This document shows, piece by piece, positions 1 to 8,824 of a stretch of 41,634 bases of DNA. The stretch lies in the NCBI GenBank assembly GCA_013178285.1, contig JABLXD010000016.1, positions 1-41,634 of the forward strand. Direction: 5' to 3'. Position 1 is the stretch's first letter. Each line of letters starts with the position of its first letter. Under the pieces are notes generated by a model that worked only from the letters and a program-made list of their open reading frames with translations, did no database searches and was not told the origin of the DNA. The stretch comes from Methanofastidiosum sp. (GTDB lineage: Archaea; Methanobacteriota_B; Thermococci; Methanofastidiosales; Methanofastidiosaceae). The translations under genes were made by a program, and so were the position numbers.

Positions 1-1
1 A

Positions 2-1309
2 GAAAGGATTGGCTGCAAGACTTATCTTTTTGATTTTACAAAATCCTTTAATCTTATAGGCGTTAATATTTCAAAATTTAAAGAGATTATAATTACAACT
101 TCCGATCATAAAGTGAATATTGAAGCTTTGAAAATATCAAGAGAATTAAATAAAGAAGCTTTAATAATAATTAACGCTCCGAGTTCAGAACATATTTCAG
201 GACTTAAAAAAATGGGGGCTGATTTTGTTGTTACCCCTGATAGGTCAATGGCCCAAATAATAGTAAATCAACTTGAAGTTGCAACATATTGGAGAAATAA
301 AGATCAGTTAAAAAAAATTCTTGAAAAATCTAAATCTCTAGCAATAGTAATGCATGACAATCCTGATCCAGATGCTATGTCAAGTGCTTATGCTCTCAAA
401 ACAATTGCAGAAAGCTTTAAGGTAAACGCGGATATTTATTATGGCGGAGAAATTGGCCATGAAGGAAATAAAATGATGGTTGAACTTTTAAAATGGGATT
501 TTAAAAAGATAGCAGAACACAAAAAATATCTATTAAGAGAGTATGAAAAAGTTGCACTTATTGACATGCCAAATCTTTCTAATACAACAATATTTCCCTC
601 AGAAATAAAGCCCGACATTATTATTGACCATCATTATACTGAAGAGGAAAAGATAGATGCAGAATTTGTAGACATAAGACCAAAAGTTGGTGCCACCGCT
701 ACAATTATGACTTCATATTTGAGAGATTTTGGGGTTGAAGTGAATGAATTTCTGGCAACAGGACTAATGTATGGAATCCTTGTCGATACCAATAATTTCA
801 AAAGAAATTTCGAAAAAGAAGATACAGACGCAATTTATTTTTTAAAACCTAAAGTTAATAAAGAAATTTTAAACATCATTGAAAATCCAAATATGTCTTC
901 ATCCACCCTTGATGTATTGTCTAAGGCAATAAATAATAAAAAAATATATGATAAATACGTTATTTCTAATGTCGGATACGTAGAAAACCGTGAATCCTTA
1001 TCACAATCTGCAGACTTGCTATTAAAACTTGAAGGGATTACCATATCCTTAGTTATTGGGATAATTGAAGATCACGCATATGTTTCTGCCAGATCAAGAG
1101 ATCAAGTTATTGATATTAGTAAGGTAATTACTAAAGCTTTTTCTAAATTAGGTTCTGCTGGTGGACATATGAATTTTGCTGCTGCCAAGATATCATTGGG
1201 GGCTTTTTCTTATACCGAAGATAAAGAGATAATGGTGCGTATAGTAGGAGACACCATAACAGAATATTTCTTTAAGACTTTGAAACTGAACAATAAAGAT
1301 TCAATATGA
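2..1309 (+). CDS. TrkA-N/DHH-DHHA1 phosphoesterase, 5' end outside window
   Basis: The frame is open without a stop from base 2, so the gene begins before the window; the GTG at 113 is not its start. 435 residues are visible. The first ~90 resemble the C-terminal half of a TrkA-N (RCK-type Rossmann) domain. A DHH domain follows, with the HDNPDPDAM motif near residue 118, an LIDMP motif near 187 and DHH near 209-211. The C-terminal DHHA1 part contains GGHMNFAAA, the GGH motif that contacts substrate. DHH proteins with this layout are metal-dependent phosphoesterases of the RecJ/NrnA group, acting on short oligonucleotides or cyclic-nucleotide products. A TrkA-N fusion is a known archaeal arrangement. 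The exact substrate cannot be read from the sequence. Confidence 0.85.
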   Translation, partial: ERIGCKTYLFDFTKSFNLIGVNISKFKEIIITTSDHKVNIEALKISRELNKEALIIINAPSSEHISGLKKMGADFVVTPDRSMAQIIVNQLEVATYWRNKDQLKKILEKSKSLAIVMHDNPDPDAMSSAYALKTIAESFKVNADIYYGGEIGHEGNKMMVELLKWDFKKIAEHKKYLLREYEKVALIDMPNLSNTTIFPSEIKPDIIIDHHYTEEEKIDAEFVDIRPKVGATATIMTSYLRDFGVEVNEFLATGLMYGILVDTNNFKRNFEKEDTDAIYFLKPKVNKEILNIIENPNMSSSTLDVLSKAINNKKIYDKYVISNVGYVENRESLSQSADLLLKLEGITISLVIGIIEDHAYVSARSRDQVIDISKVITKAFSKLGSAGGHMNFAAAKISLGAFSYTEDKEIMVRIVGDTITEYFFKTLKLNNKDSI

Positions 1310-1368
1310 ATTGAACCATATCGAAATGTATAAATATAAACCATTATTATGTTCTATTGGTGATAGAA

Positions 1369-2241
1369 TTGAAAAAATCATATATTCTATTCGGTGTAAT
1401 AGGTATAATTGCAATCCTAATGGCAGGATTTTTTGTGGGAACTTTATTTTTTGGGTCAAACATATACTCAAAAAGAGTAGTGTATGAAGAGGGAGTTTCT
1501 TCATCCCCTGGATATGGAGGAACGCCTCAAGCTGATGCGTACTCAAAGACTGGCACTCAAATTTATACTGAATCAAGTGAATTGAACTCTAATGATCGAA
1601 AAGTTGTTAAAAATGGTAATGCCAACATTGAGGTTGAAAGTTTTGATTCTTCAATATCTAAAATAAAAGAATTATCCTCTAATTTTGGAGGTTATGTAAC
1701 TAACTCAAATATGTGGACTTCAGATTCAGGAACTAAAAGTGGCAATATTACAGTTAGAATACCTGAGAATAGATTTGAGGAGTTTGGAGATTCTCTTATT
1801 CAGGTTGGAAAGATAAAATCAAAAGAAACTTCCTCATACGATGTTACTGAGCAATATATGGACTTACAAGCTAGATTGAAAAACTTAAGAAATCAGGAAA
1901 AACGATATACAGAACTACTTAGTATGGCAGAAGATGTAGAGGATGTCTTGGCAATTGAAGTTCAACTAGGAAGGATCCGAGGCGAAATAGAAAGTTATGA
2001 GGGGAGAATCAAATACCTTGATAATACGACCTCATTTGGCACATTTTACATAAATCTATATGAACCACAAGAAGTAATTCATGAGTGGGGCATAAAGAAC
2101 GCCTTTGACAGAGCTATAGACGCATTTATAACTTCTGTTGCGGGCATTATTATATTGGGTGGATTCTTTATACCAATTATAATACTAATTGGTATAATCT
2201 ACTTAATAGTAAAATATACTAAGAAAAGAGTAAAAAAATAA
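1369..2241 (+). CDS. DUF4349-family membrane-anchored protein
   Basis: The 290-residue protein starts MKKSYILFGV with an N-terminal membrane segment (about residues 5-25) and ends with a second hydrophobic helix (about 250-282) followed by KKRVKK. The central region fits DUF4349: a beta-rich part, then a coiled coil with DLQARLKNLRNQE and LGRIRGEIESYEGRIKYL, then TTSFGTFYINLYEP. The family is found in bacteria and archaea and its role is unknown. The TTG at 1369 is preferred over upstream TTG 1357 and GTG 1360 because GGTGAT at 1359-1364 sits four bases ahead of it. A TATA-like AAATGTATAAATATA at 1324-1338 lies upstream. The extracellular coiled coil suggests an envelope or sensing role, which is inference only. 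Confidence 0.8.
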   Translation: MKKSYILFGVIGIIAILMAGFFVGTLFFGSNIYSKRVVYEEGVSSSPGYGGTPQADAYSKTGTQIYTESSELNSNDRKVVKNGNANIEVESFDSSISKIKELSSNFGGYVTNSNMWTSDSGTKSGNITVRIPENRFEEFGDSLIQVGKIKSKETSSYDVTEQYMDLQARLKNLRNQEKRYTELLSMAEDVEDVLAIEVQLGRIRGEIESYEGRIKYLDNTTSFGTFYINLYEPQEVIHEWGIKNAFDRAIDAFITSVAGIIILGGFFIPIIILIGIIYLIVKYTKKRVKK

Positions 2242-2254
2242 TTTTTTATATTAT

Positions 2255-2413
2255 TTATTTTTTTGGAATTGATTGAGGCACATATTGAGTATTTCTTTCA
2301 TTGCCTTTTAATGGAGGTTTGTTCAAAGTATCTCTTTTTCTACTTAAACCTTCAATTATAGAAAATAATACTAACAATCCTATTACAATCGCTATGAATA
2401 CATAGAATTCCAT
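2255..2413 (-). CDS. small single-helix membrane protein, 52 aa
   Basis: A short minus-strand frame encodes MEFYVFIAIVIGLLVLFSII followed by a polar tail with SRKRDT and a Pro/Gln-rich end, closed by TAA. It has one transmembrane helix (about residues 4-20) with positive charge right after it, predicting the tail in the cytoplasm. Support for a real gene is the GGTGA four bases before the ATG and a clear TATA box (about 2444-2455) some 30 bases upstream. It therefore has its own transcription and translation signals, in the gap between the DUF4349 gene and the secreted-protein gene. I recognise no family. Confidence 0.65.
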   Translation of the reverse strand: MEFYVFIAIVIGLLVLFSIIEGLSRKRDTLNKPPLKGNERNTQYVPQSIPKK

Positions 2414-2443
2414 AATTTCACCTTGTCATAGGTTTAAAAAAAA

Positions 2444-2461
2444 GATATATAAAAGTATTGG
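2444..2461 (-). promoter_or_regulatory. TATA/BRE promoter of the 52-aa membrane protein
   Basis: On the minus strand the sequence reads CCAATACTTTTATATATC, an archaeal TATA box about 30-40 bases before the ATG at 2413. It leaves room for a short leader containing the GGTGA site. Confidence 0.55.
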
Positions 2462-2467
2462 TTCCTT

Positions 2468-2965
2468 TTATTTGCCACAGCCACAGCCGCTTCCAGAGCC
2501 ACCAGAGGACCCCCCGCCGGCAGAGTTACTTGTAGTAAGTCCCATTGATTCAGTATCCAATACAAATAGTTTTGAAGCTTTAGTGATTACAGGACCTTTC
2601 CCATCATTTGTTCTAAACCAGTACTCTATCTGCCATTCCTTAGCTTTTGGAGCTAATTCAAAAAGTTCATCTTCGTACATGGGTAAGATATACAATATTC
2701 CGTCCTTTGCGTTATTATCTGTTTCATCAGCTTTTATCATTTCTCTTCTTGAGCCATTTATGAATACAAACATATATCTGGGCATATTTCCATCTGCATC
2801 TTTGTACTCTACTTGAAATTTATACGAAAAAGTATTATTCTTGAAAGTGTACAATAAAACTCCATTTTCAAGTTCAGGGGGCGTATTTTCTGCTGCCAAC
2901 ATAGGAGATACAAACACAGAAATCGCCAATATCAATGTTAATATGACAATAAATATTTTCTTCAT
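2468..2965 (-). CDS. secreted protein with Gly/Ser/Cys-rich C-terminal tail
   Basis: The 165-residue product starts MKKIFIVILTLILAISVFV, a signal peptide with likely cleavage after SPMLAA. The mature part is about 120 residues of predicted beta structure (KFQVEYKDADGNMPRYMFVFING, given here as KFQVEYKDADG then MFVFING), like an Ig-like or fibronectin-like domain. It ends in a low-complexity tail with GGGSSGGSGSG and CGCGK, the only mature-region cysteines. The ATG at 2965 is chosen because GGAGGTAATAAAA precedes it; the TTG 15 bases upstream overlaps that site. Its promoter is at 3009-3024. I do not recognise the family. The tail could be a metal or thioether site or an attachment signal, all unproven. 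Confidence 0.75.
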   Translation of the reverse strand: MKKIFIVILTLILAISVFVSPMLAAENTPPELENGVLLYTFKNNTFSYKFQVEYKDADGNMPRYMFVFINGSRREMIKADETDNNAKDGILYILPMYEDELFELAPKAKEWQIEYWFRTNDGKGPVITKASKLFVLDTESMGLTTSNSAGGGSSGGSGSGCGCGK

Positions 2966-3008
2966 TTTTATTACCTCCAATACTGCTTAAGATAATTTTT
3001 TAAAGATT

Positions 3009-3024
3009 ATTTATATAAGCTTTT
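3009..3024 (-). promoter_or_regulatory. TATA/BRE promoter of the secreted protein gene
   Basis: The minus strand reads AAAAGCTTATATAAATA: a BRE-like AAAAGC directly before a TATA box, about 45-58 bases ahead of the ATG at 2965. The same layout recurs before thrS, the thermosome gene and the tRNA pair. Confidence 0.6.
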
Positions 3025-3036
3025 GTATTATTTTGA

Positions 3037-3411
3037 TTAAAGAAGTTTTAAATTGCCCACTATCTTATCTATTTCATCTTCAGGTGCCGGCCCTATACCA
3101 AGTACGGTGATAGTTCCAGGGGGGATCTCTGTTAATCCTGCATCTTTAATAAGTTCTGTTGTCAATCCGACACTTTTAGCCTCATTAAAAACTTTAAGAA
3201 GGGAATCTAAATCCTCAATCTTCAAGACAACTTTTTTCTGTCCTTCTGAAAACCATTCAGAAAAATATTTACTTTTGTTTTTTTCAGATTTAATAGCACA
3301 ACTTACTGCAGCATGAGCTACTTGAGCAGAAAGTTTTCCTTTAGATAGTTTTAGATCGTCTCTAACAACAATGGCCATTTTATATTTGAATTTATTAAAA
3401 AGCCCAAACAA
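3037..3411 (-). CDS. pth2: peptidyl-tRNA hydrolase, archaeal/eukaryal type
   Basis: Pth2 releases tRNA from peptidyl-tRNAs that drop off the ribosome. The 124 residues match the family throughout: MAIVVRDDLKLSKGKLSAQ, the AHAAV helix, GQKKVVLKIED, LTTELIKDAGLTEIPPGT and VLGIGPAPEDEID. The core starts at an internal ATG (3378), giving the usual ~113-residue protein. However, the only good ribosome site is GGAG in the end of purA, five bases before TTG 3411, so the longer form with an 11-residue N-terminal extension is chosen. The TTG follows the purA stop directly (TAATTG), so the two are probably translationally coupled. It is the last gene of the thrS operon. Confidence 0.93.
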   Translation of the reverse strand: MFGLFNKFKYKMAIVVRDDLKLSKGKLSAQVAHAAVSCAIKSEKNKSKYFSEWFSEGQKKVVLKIEDLDSLLKVFNEAKSVGLTTELIKDAGLTEIPPGTITVLGIGPAPEDEIDKIVGNLKLL

Positions 3412-4698
<1,287 letters not shown>

Positions 4699-6282
4699 TT
4701 ATCTCCCCTCGTATTCTATTTCTAATCCTTTTTTTATTATGATTGCCTTTTTCCAATTCTTATCTTCTTTTGGATAATCACTTCTATAATGTGCCCCTCT
4801 TGACTCCTTTCTTTCAAGAGCGGATAGTGCTACGGCCTGAGCTACAAAAATAATATTTCTTAATTTAAAGTATTCTAAGTAATTTTGTGTAGAATTTATT
4901 TTTTCGAATTTATTTTTTATTTCAGAAAACTGTTTGATTGCGGCCTTTATTCCTTTTTCATCTCTAATAATTCCAAGATATACCCACATAATTTCTCTTA
5001 TCTCTTTAATCAAGTCTTTTTCGGAAGAATTTTCACCTAGTTGAGGTAAGGAATCGGTAAAACATTTTATTTCGACATGATCAAAGCTATTGGATAATGC
5101 AAAATCTGCAGCACTCTTTCCTGCAATCTCTCCAAATACCAATGTTTCGGCTAGAGCGTTACCTGCAAGTCTGTTGGCACCATGTACGCCACCTGCAGTT
5201 TCTCCACAAGCAAATAATCCCTTGACATTTGTTTCACAGTTATGATTTATCTTTATGCCTCCCATGAAGAAGTGGCATGAAGGCTTAACTAAAAGATTTT
5301 CCTTGGTTAGATCTATACCTTTTGATAAGAAAAAGTCTAATTCTTTTGAATATTTTGTTTTAAGAATATTATCTGGAACTTCTTTATAAGAGATATAAAC
5401 TCCCCCATCAACACCTCTGCCTTCAAGCGCTTCGGTAAATATGGCTCTTGACATTACATCTCTAGTTGTTTTTTCTAAAAGATTTGAATCATATTTACCA
5501 ATAAATCTTTCACCCTTACTATTTAGGAGTGTAGCCCCATCGGTAAAAATAAAGGGTAGTACTAAATAAGATTTTAGGGCAACTGTAGGGAAAAATTGTA
5601 CATATTCCATGTCAATCAAAGATGCTCCAACATCAAAACTTAGAAAGTATCCATCTCCTTCGACATCAGATGTATTTGTGGAGTTCCTGTAGGTATTTCC
5701 TGCACCTCCTGTAGAGAGAATAATAGACTTAAATGAGATTTCTAAGAAATTGTTTCCATCGTATACTACACTAGATAAAACCCTGCCGTTCTTTTCAAAG
5801 AGTTTTACCATATGTGTCTTTTCAAGGAATTTTATGCCATCATTTTTTGCGTATTCCATTAGTTTCAAGGGAATTATTCTTCCACATCCTGGGCCGGGTG
5901 GTTCTACTCTTACAGTTCTTGCAACTGAATTGCCACCCGATAGATTAAGAATAAGATTTCCATTTTCTCTTTTAAATTCAATTCCATAATCTTGAAGAGA
6001 AAGAATGGAATTTTTTGCATTTTCAGATAGTATTCTTGCTAATTTGGGATCGGACACATTAGCCGAGCCCTTCACTATGTCTTCATAGTACAGTTCAGAA
6101 GAATCATTTTCTGAAATAGGCGCATTTAAAATTCCTTCAGAGATTGAACTACAGCCGCCTTTTCCAACATATCCTTTTGTTAGTATTATTACATCCTTAA
6201 CATATTTTTTTGCTTCTATGGCGGCCCTTAAACCTGCAAGTCCGCCGCCAACGACTAATACATCACATTTTATTTTTTCCAT
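4699..6282 (-). CDS. FAD flavoprotein of the fumarate reductase/SdhA/NadB family
   Basis: The 527-residue protein begins with an FAD Rossmann motif (VVGGGLAGLRAA). It has the second FAD motif ILSTGGAG, the GETAGGVHGANRLAGNAL block, SCHFFMGGI with a substrate-binding His, and TTRDVMSRAI with the Arg that donates the proton in fumarate reductases. Differences: the histidine that links FAD covalently in SdhA/FrdA is absent (GKGGCSSISEG), QFHPT is QFFPT, and the TEAxRGEG relay is replaced by LPFIFTDGA. The length fits L-aspartate oxidase or a TfrA-type subunit. No NadA, NadC or iron-sulfur subunit lies next to it. It sits between thrS and purA. Fumarate from the purine pathway is a possible link, but the reaction is unproven. 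Confidence 0.8.
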   Translation of the reverse strand: MEKIKCDVLVVGGGLAGLRAAIEAKKYVKDVIILTKGYVGKGGCSSISEGILNAPISENDSSELYYEDIVKGSANVSDPKLARILSENAKNSILSLQDYGIEFKRENGNLILNLSGGNSVARTVRVEPPGPGCGRIIPLKLMEYAKNDGIKFLEKTHMVKLFEKNGRVLSSVVYDGNNFLEISFKSIILSTGGAGNTYRNSTNTSDVEGDGYFLSFDVGASLIDMEYVQFFPTVALKSYLVLPFIFTDGATLLNSKGERFIGKYDSNLLEKTTRDVMSRAIFTEALEGRGVDGGVYISYKEVPDNILKTKYSKELDFFLSKGIDLTKENLLVKPSCHFFMGGIKINHNCETNVKGLFACGETAGGVHGANRLAGNALAETLVFGEIAGKSAADFALSNSFDHVEIKCFTDSLPQLGENSSEKDLIKEIREIMWVYLGIIRDEKGIKAAIKQFSEIKNKFEKINSTQNYLEYFKLRNIIFVAQAVALSALERKESRGAHYRSDYPKEDKNWKKAIIIKKGLEIEYEGR

Positions 6283-6291
6283 TCTATACGC

Positions 6292-8136
6292 CTACCTAAA
6301 ACTGGCCCTTAAAGAAAGCTTTCTTGGTAGCGGTAATGGTCTTGTTGGTTTTCCTTTGATAATCTCTAATATGGTATTCTTAAAGTCTTCAACTGTTAGA
6401 TTCTTTTGAGAAGAATCCTCCCTAGATCTTATATTTAAGTTAGAGTTCTTAATTTCGTCTTCTCCGATAACAATAATGTACGGAACCCAATCTTTTTCAG
6501 CTTCCCTTATCTTTTTACCAAGTCTTAGATCTCTGTCATCTATATCTACTCTTATGCCTGCTTTCTCAAGTTCTTCCAAGACTTTCAAAGAGTATTGAAG
6601 TTGCTCTTCCCCTACTGGAAGGACTCTTGCCTGGGTAGGAGATAACCATAATGGAAGCATTGGTTTTTTACCTTTTTTAGATTCCATATATGCTGTTTCA
6701 AGAAGTGCATATAGATTTCTTTCAATTGCGCCAGAAATTGAAGCATGCAACATTAGAGGATATTTTTCTTTTCCATCTTCGTCAAAATATTTGATTTCAA
6801 ATCTCTCAGTATTTTCTATATCTATTTGGACAGTTGAAAGGGCCGAAGCTTTATTTAATGAATCAACAAAATTAAACTCAAATTTCATGACAAAGTAAAA
6901 TGGCCTTTCGTCCCACATTTCAACTAAAACAGGTCTCTTGATTAATGACATTAAAGTATCGACAAAATCCCTGTTTTCATCATAAAATGATTTGACAAAC
7001 CTTATGGCAACTTCATACTTAAGTTCTAGTTCATCCATCCACTTCATTGATAATTTGAATTGTTCGATGAATTCTTTCTTTGCATCGTCCATTGAAGGGG
7101 CAAGGGTATGCATATCTGGCATTGTAAATGCCCTTAATCTTCTTAATCCAACTAACTCCCCTCTTTGCTCCCTCCTAAAACTATATCTTGTTAATTCATA
7201 AAGCCTTAGAGGAAGGTCTTTGTAAGATATGATCATGTCGTGTTTCATAAGATATTGGCCAAAACATGCTGCAAATCTTAGGAAGTAATCATCATTACCA
7301 GATTTAACAATATATTGTCTTGCCGGGAATCGATTTAGGTACTTTGAAAGCATTGGATGAGTAATACTATACATAATTGGTGTTTCTACTTCCATTCCAC
7401 CATATTCTAGGATGCTATCCGTAACTTGTGTTTCAAGTAATCTCTTTATGAGAACGCCTTTTGGGTACCACCTTAAATTTCCCGGGTCCGATCCTTTTTC
7501 ATAGTCGACAAGTTCTAAATTTTTCATGTACTCTACATGTGGAGGAACCATATCGACTTTTCTAGAATGGGTTACCTCATATTCCGCCAATTTTTTAAGG
7601 CCTTCATAATTCTTAAAATCAAATTGATTTTGAGGTATAAGATTTAATGAAGGGTCAAGTATAAACCAATTTGATTTGATCCTTTCTTCAGCTTTTAATG
7701 CTTCAGAAACAACTTCCCCCTTACCCTGTGATTTTATACTTCTAGAAAGTTCAGACAATGGGTGCCCCTTACATGAAACCTTAAAGGCTTTATAATATCC
7801 AAAAGGAGCTCTTTTTACTTCAAAGTTAGGTTTTAGTTTTGCTTCAAGATCTTTTAGAATTTTGACTGCAACGTCAGGGGAGGCAAGTTCATTGCTCAAA
7901 TGAGCGTAAGGGTAAAGGAAAATTTTTTGCGATTTAACAGATTTCGAAACTTCTGTTATCTCATTTATTGTATTTTCAATTACGGAGTCGTCATCCCCTT
8001 CTTCAACAGCCGCAAAAACAGAAAGACAATCTTCCATTCTGCCCTGTTTCAAAGAATCTTCAATTACTTCAGCTATTTTTGTCTTTGAAGTTATTTCATA
8101 CTCTAAATAGTCGCTATGTATTAGAAGAATCCTCAT
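6292..8136 (-). CDS. thrS: threonyl-tRNA synthetase, archaeal type
   Basis: The 614-residue enzyme charges tRNA-Thr. Residues 1 to ~140 (MRILLIHSDYLEYE) are the archaeal D-aminoacyl-tRNA-deacylase-like editing domain, not the bacterial N1/N2 domain. The class II core holds motif 2 (YSFRREQRGELVGLRRLRAF, 20 residues) and the three zinc ligands: Cys in FAACFGQYL, His in MPDMHTL and His in LHASISG. The C-terminal anticodon-binding domain contains WLSPTQARVLPVGEE and DDRDLRLGKKIREAEKDWVPY. The ATG at 8136 is preceded by GGTGA and a strong promoter (8185-8201). It is the first gene of a four-gene operon; only nine bases separate it from the flavoprotein gene. Confidence 0.96.
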   Translation of the reverse strand: MRILLIHSDYLEYEITSKTKIAEVIEDSLKQGRMEDCLSVFAAVEEGDDDSVIENTINEITEVSKSVKSQKIFLYPYAHLSNELASPDVAVKILKDLEAKLKPNFEVKRAPFGYYKAFKVSCKGHPLSELSRSIKSQGKGEVVSEALKAEERIKSNWFILDPSLNLIPQNQFDFKNYEGLKKLAEYEVTHSRKVDMVPPHVEYMKNLELVDYEKGSDPGNLRWYPKGVLIKRLLETQVTDSILEYGGMEVETPIMYSITHPMLSKYLNRFPARQYIVKSGNDDYFLRFAACFGQYLMKHDMIISYKDLPLRLYELTRYSFRREQRGELVGLRRLRAFTMPDMHTLAPSMDDAKKEFIEQFKLSMKWMDELELKYEVAIRFVKSFYDENRDFVDTLMSLIKRPVLVEMWDERPFYFVMKFEFNFVDSLNKASALSTVQIDIENTERFEIKYFDEDGKEKYPLMLHASISGAIERNLYALLETAYMESKKGKKPMLPLWLSPTQARVLPVGEEQLQYSLKVLEELEKAGIRVDIDDRDLRLGKKIREAEKDWVPYIIVIGEDEIKNSNLNIRSREDSSQKNLTVEDFKNTILEIIKGKPTRPLPLPRKLSLRASFR

Positions 8137-8184
8137 AGATTCACCATTAAAAGGATTATATTATAGAAGGAATCTTAAAGAGTA

Positions 8185-8201
8185 ACTTATATAACTTTCG
8201 G
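8185..8201 (-). promoter_or_regulatory. TATA/BRE promoter of the thrS operon
   Basis: The minus strand reads CCGAAAGTTATATAAGT, a BRE-like GAAAG followed by TTATATAAG, about 50-65 bases before the thrS ATG. It has the same layout as the tRNA and thermosome promoters of this window. Confidence 0.65.
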
Positions 8202-8260
8202 AATATTTTTAATTATTTTAGAAAGGTAAATCTTTAATAGTTACAATTACCATATAATGT

Positions 8261-8806
8261 ATGGAAGGAATTCTTGCAATAACAGGTGCCAGCGGGGTTA
8301 TTTACGGCATCAGATTATTAGAAAATCTCAAAGGAAAGATAAATTTAGTAGTTAGTGAAGGTGCAAAAAAAATAATTGAAGACGAAACTGAATATAAAGT
8401 AGAAAATTTAAACAAATACGCGTACAAAGTCTACAAAAACATTGAAATAGATGCGCCAATTGCTTCTGGAAGTCATCCTTTTAATTTCATGGTGATTTGT
8501 CCTGCTTCAATTTCTACTATCTCAAAAATAGCAGTAGGCATACAAGACAATCTAATCACAAGGGCGGCTGCTGTTGCCTTAAAAGAAAAAAGGAAATTAG
8601 TAATTGTTCCGCGAGAAACTCCATTGACTTCAATTAATCTAAGGAGTATGGCAATTTTATCTGAAGAAGGTGCAATTATCCTCCCTGCTATGCCCGCATT
8701 TTATCACAAGCCAAAAAATATGGAGGAAATGATTAACTTTGTTGTTGGAAGAATCTTGGATCAAATAAGCGTTGAAAATAATTTATTTAAAAGATGGGGA
8801 ACTTAA
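8261..8806 (+). CDS. ubiX: flavin prenyltransferase UbiX
   Basis: UbiX joins dimethylallyl phosphate to FMN to make prenyl-FMN, the cofactor of UbiD-type decarboxylases. The 181 residues match: ITGASGVIYGIRLLE at the N-terminus, SGSHPFNFMVICPAS, the IQDNLITRAAAVALKEKR helix and VPRETPLTSINL, which includes the PREXPL motif. MPAFYHKPKNMEEMI closes the core. No UbiD is in the window. In archaea a UbiD homologue acting in the modified mevalonate pathway needs prenyl-FMN, so a housekeeping role is likely. The ATG has no ribosome site, and a TATA-like TTTAATAG (8233-8240) lies ~25 bases upstream, so the transcript is probably leaderless. thrS diverges from the same gap. Confidence 0.93.
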   Translation: MEGILAITGASGVIYGIRLLENLKGKINLVVSEGAKKIIEDETEYKVENLNKYAYKVYKNIEIDAPIASGSHPFNFMVICPASISTISKIAVGIQDNLITRAAAVALKEKRKLVIVPRETPLTSINLRSMAILSEEGAIILPAMPAFYHKPKNMEEMINFVVGRILDQISVENNLFKRWGT

Positions 8807-8824
8807 ATAAAATGTTATTTTATT
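8806..8824. terminator. AT-only hairpin at the convergent ubiX/oxidoreductase ends
   Basis: An 8-bp inverted repeat (AATAAAAT, loop GTT, ATTTTATT) overlaps both stop codons of the convergent genes, whose ends are eight bases apart. On the plus strand it is followed by CTTTTT. It could terminate in both directions, but an all-AT stem is weak evidence in an AT-rich genome. Confidence 0.35.

Noticed and set aside
113-1309. Start of the first gene at GTG 113
   Set aside because: The same frame stays open to base 2 and upstream codons continue a TrkA-N domain; the gene begins outside the window.
2472-2816. Pro-rich 114-residue plus-strand frame
   Set aside because: Antisense shadow of the secreted protein; the PPEDPPPA stretch is the complement of its Gly/Ser tail.
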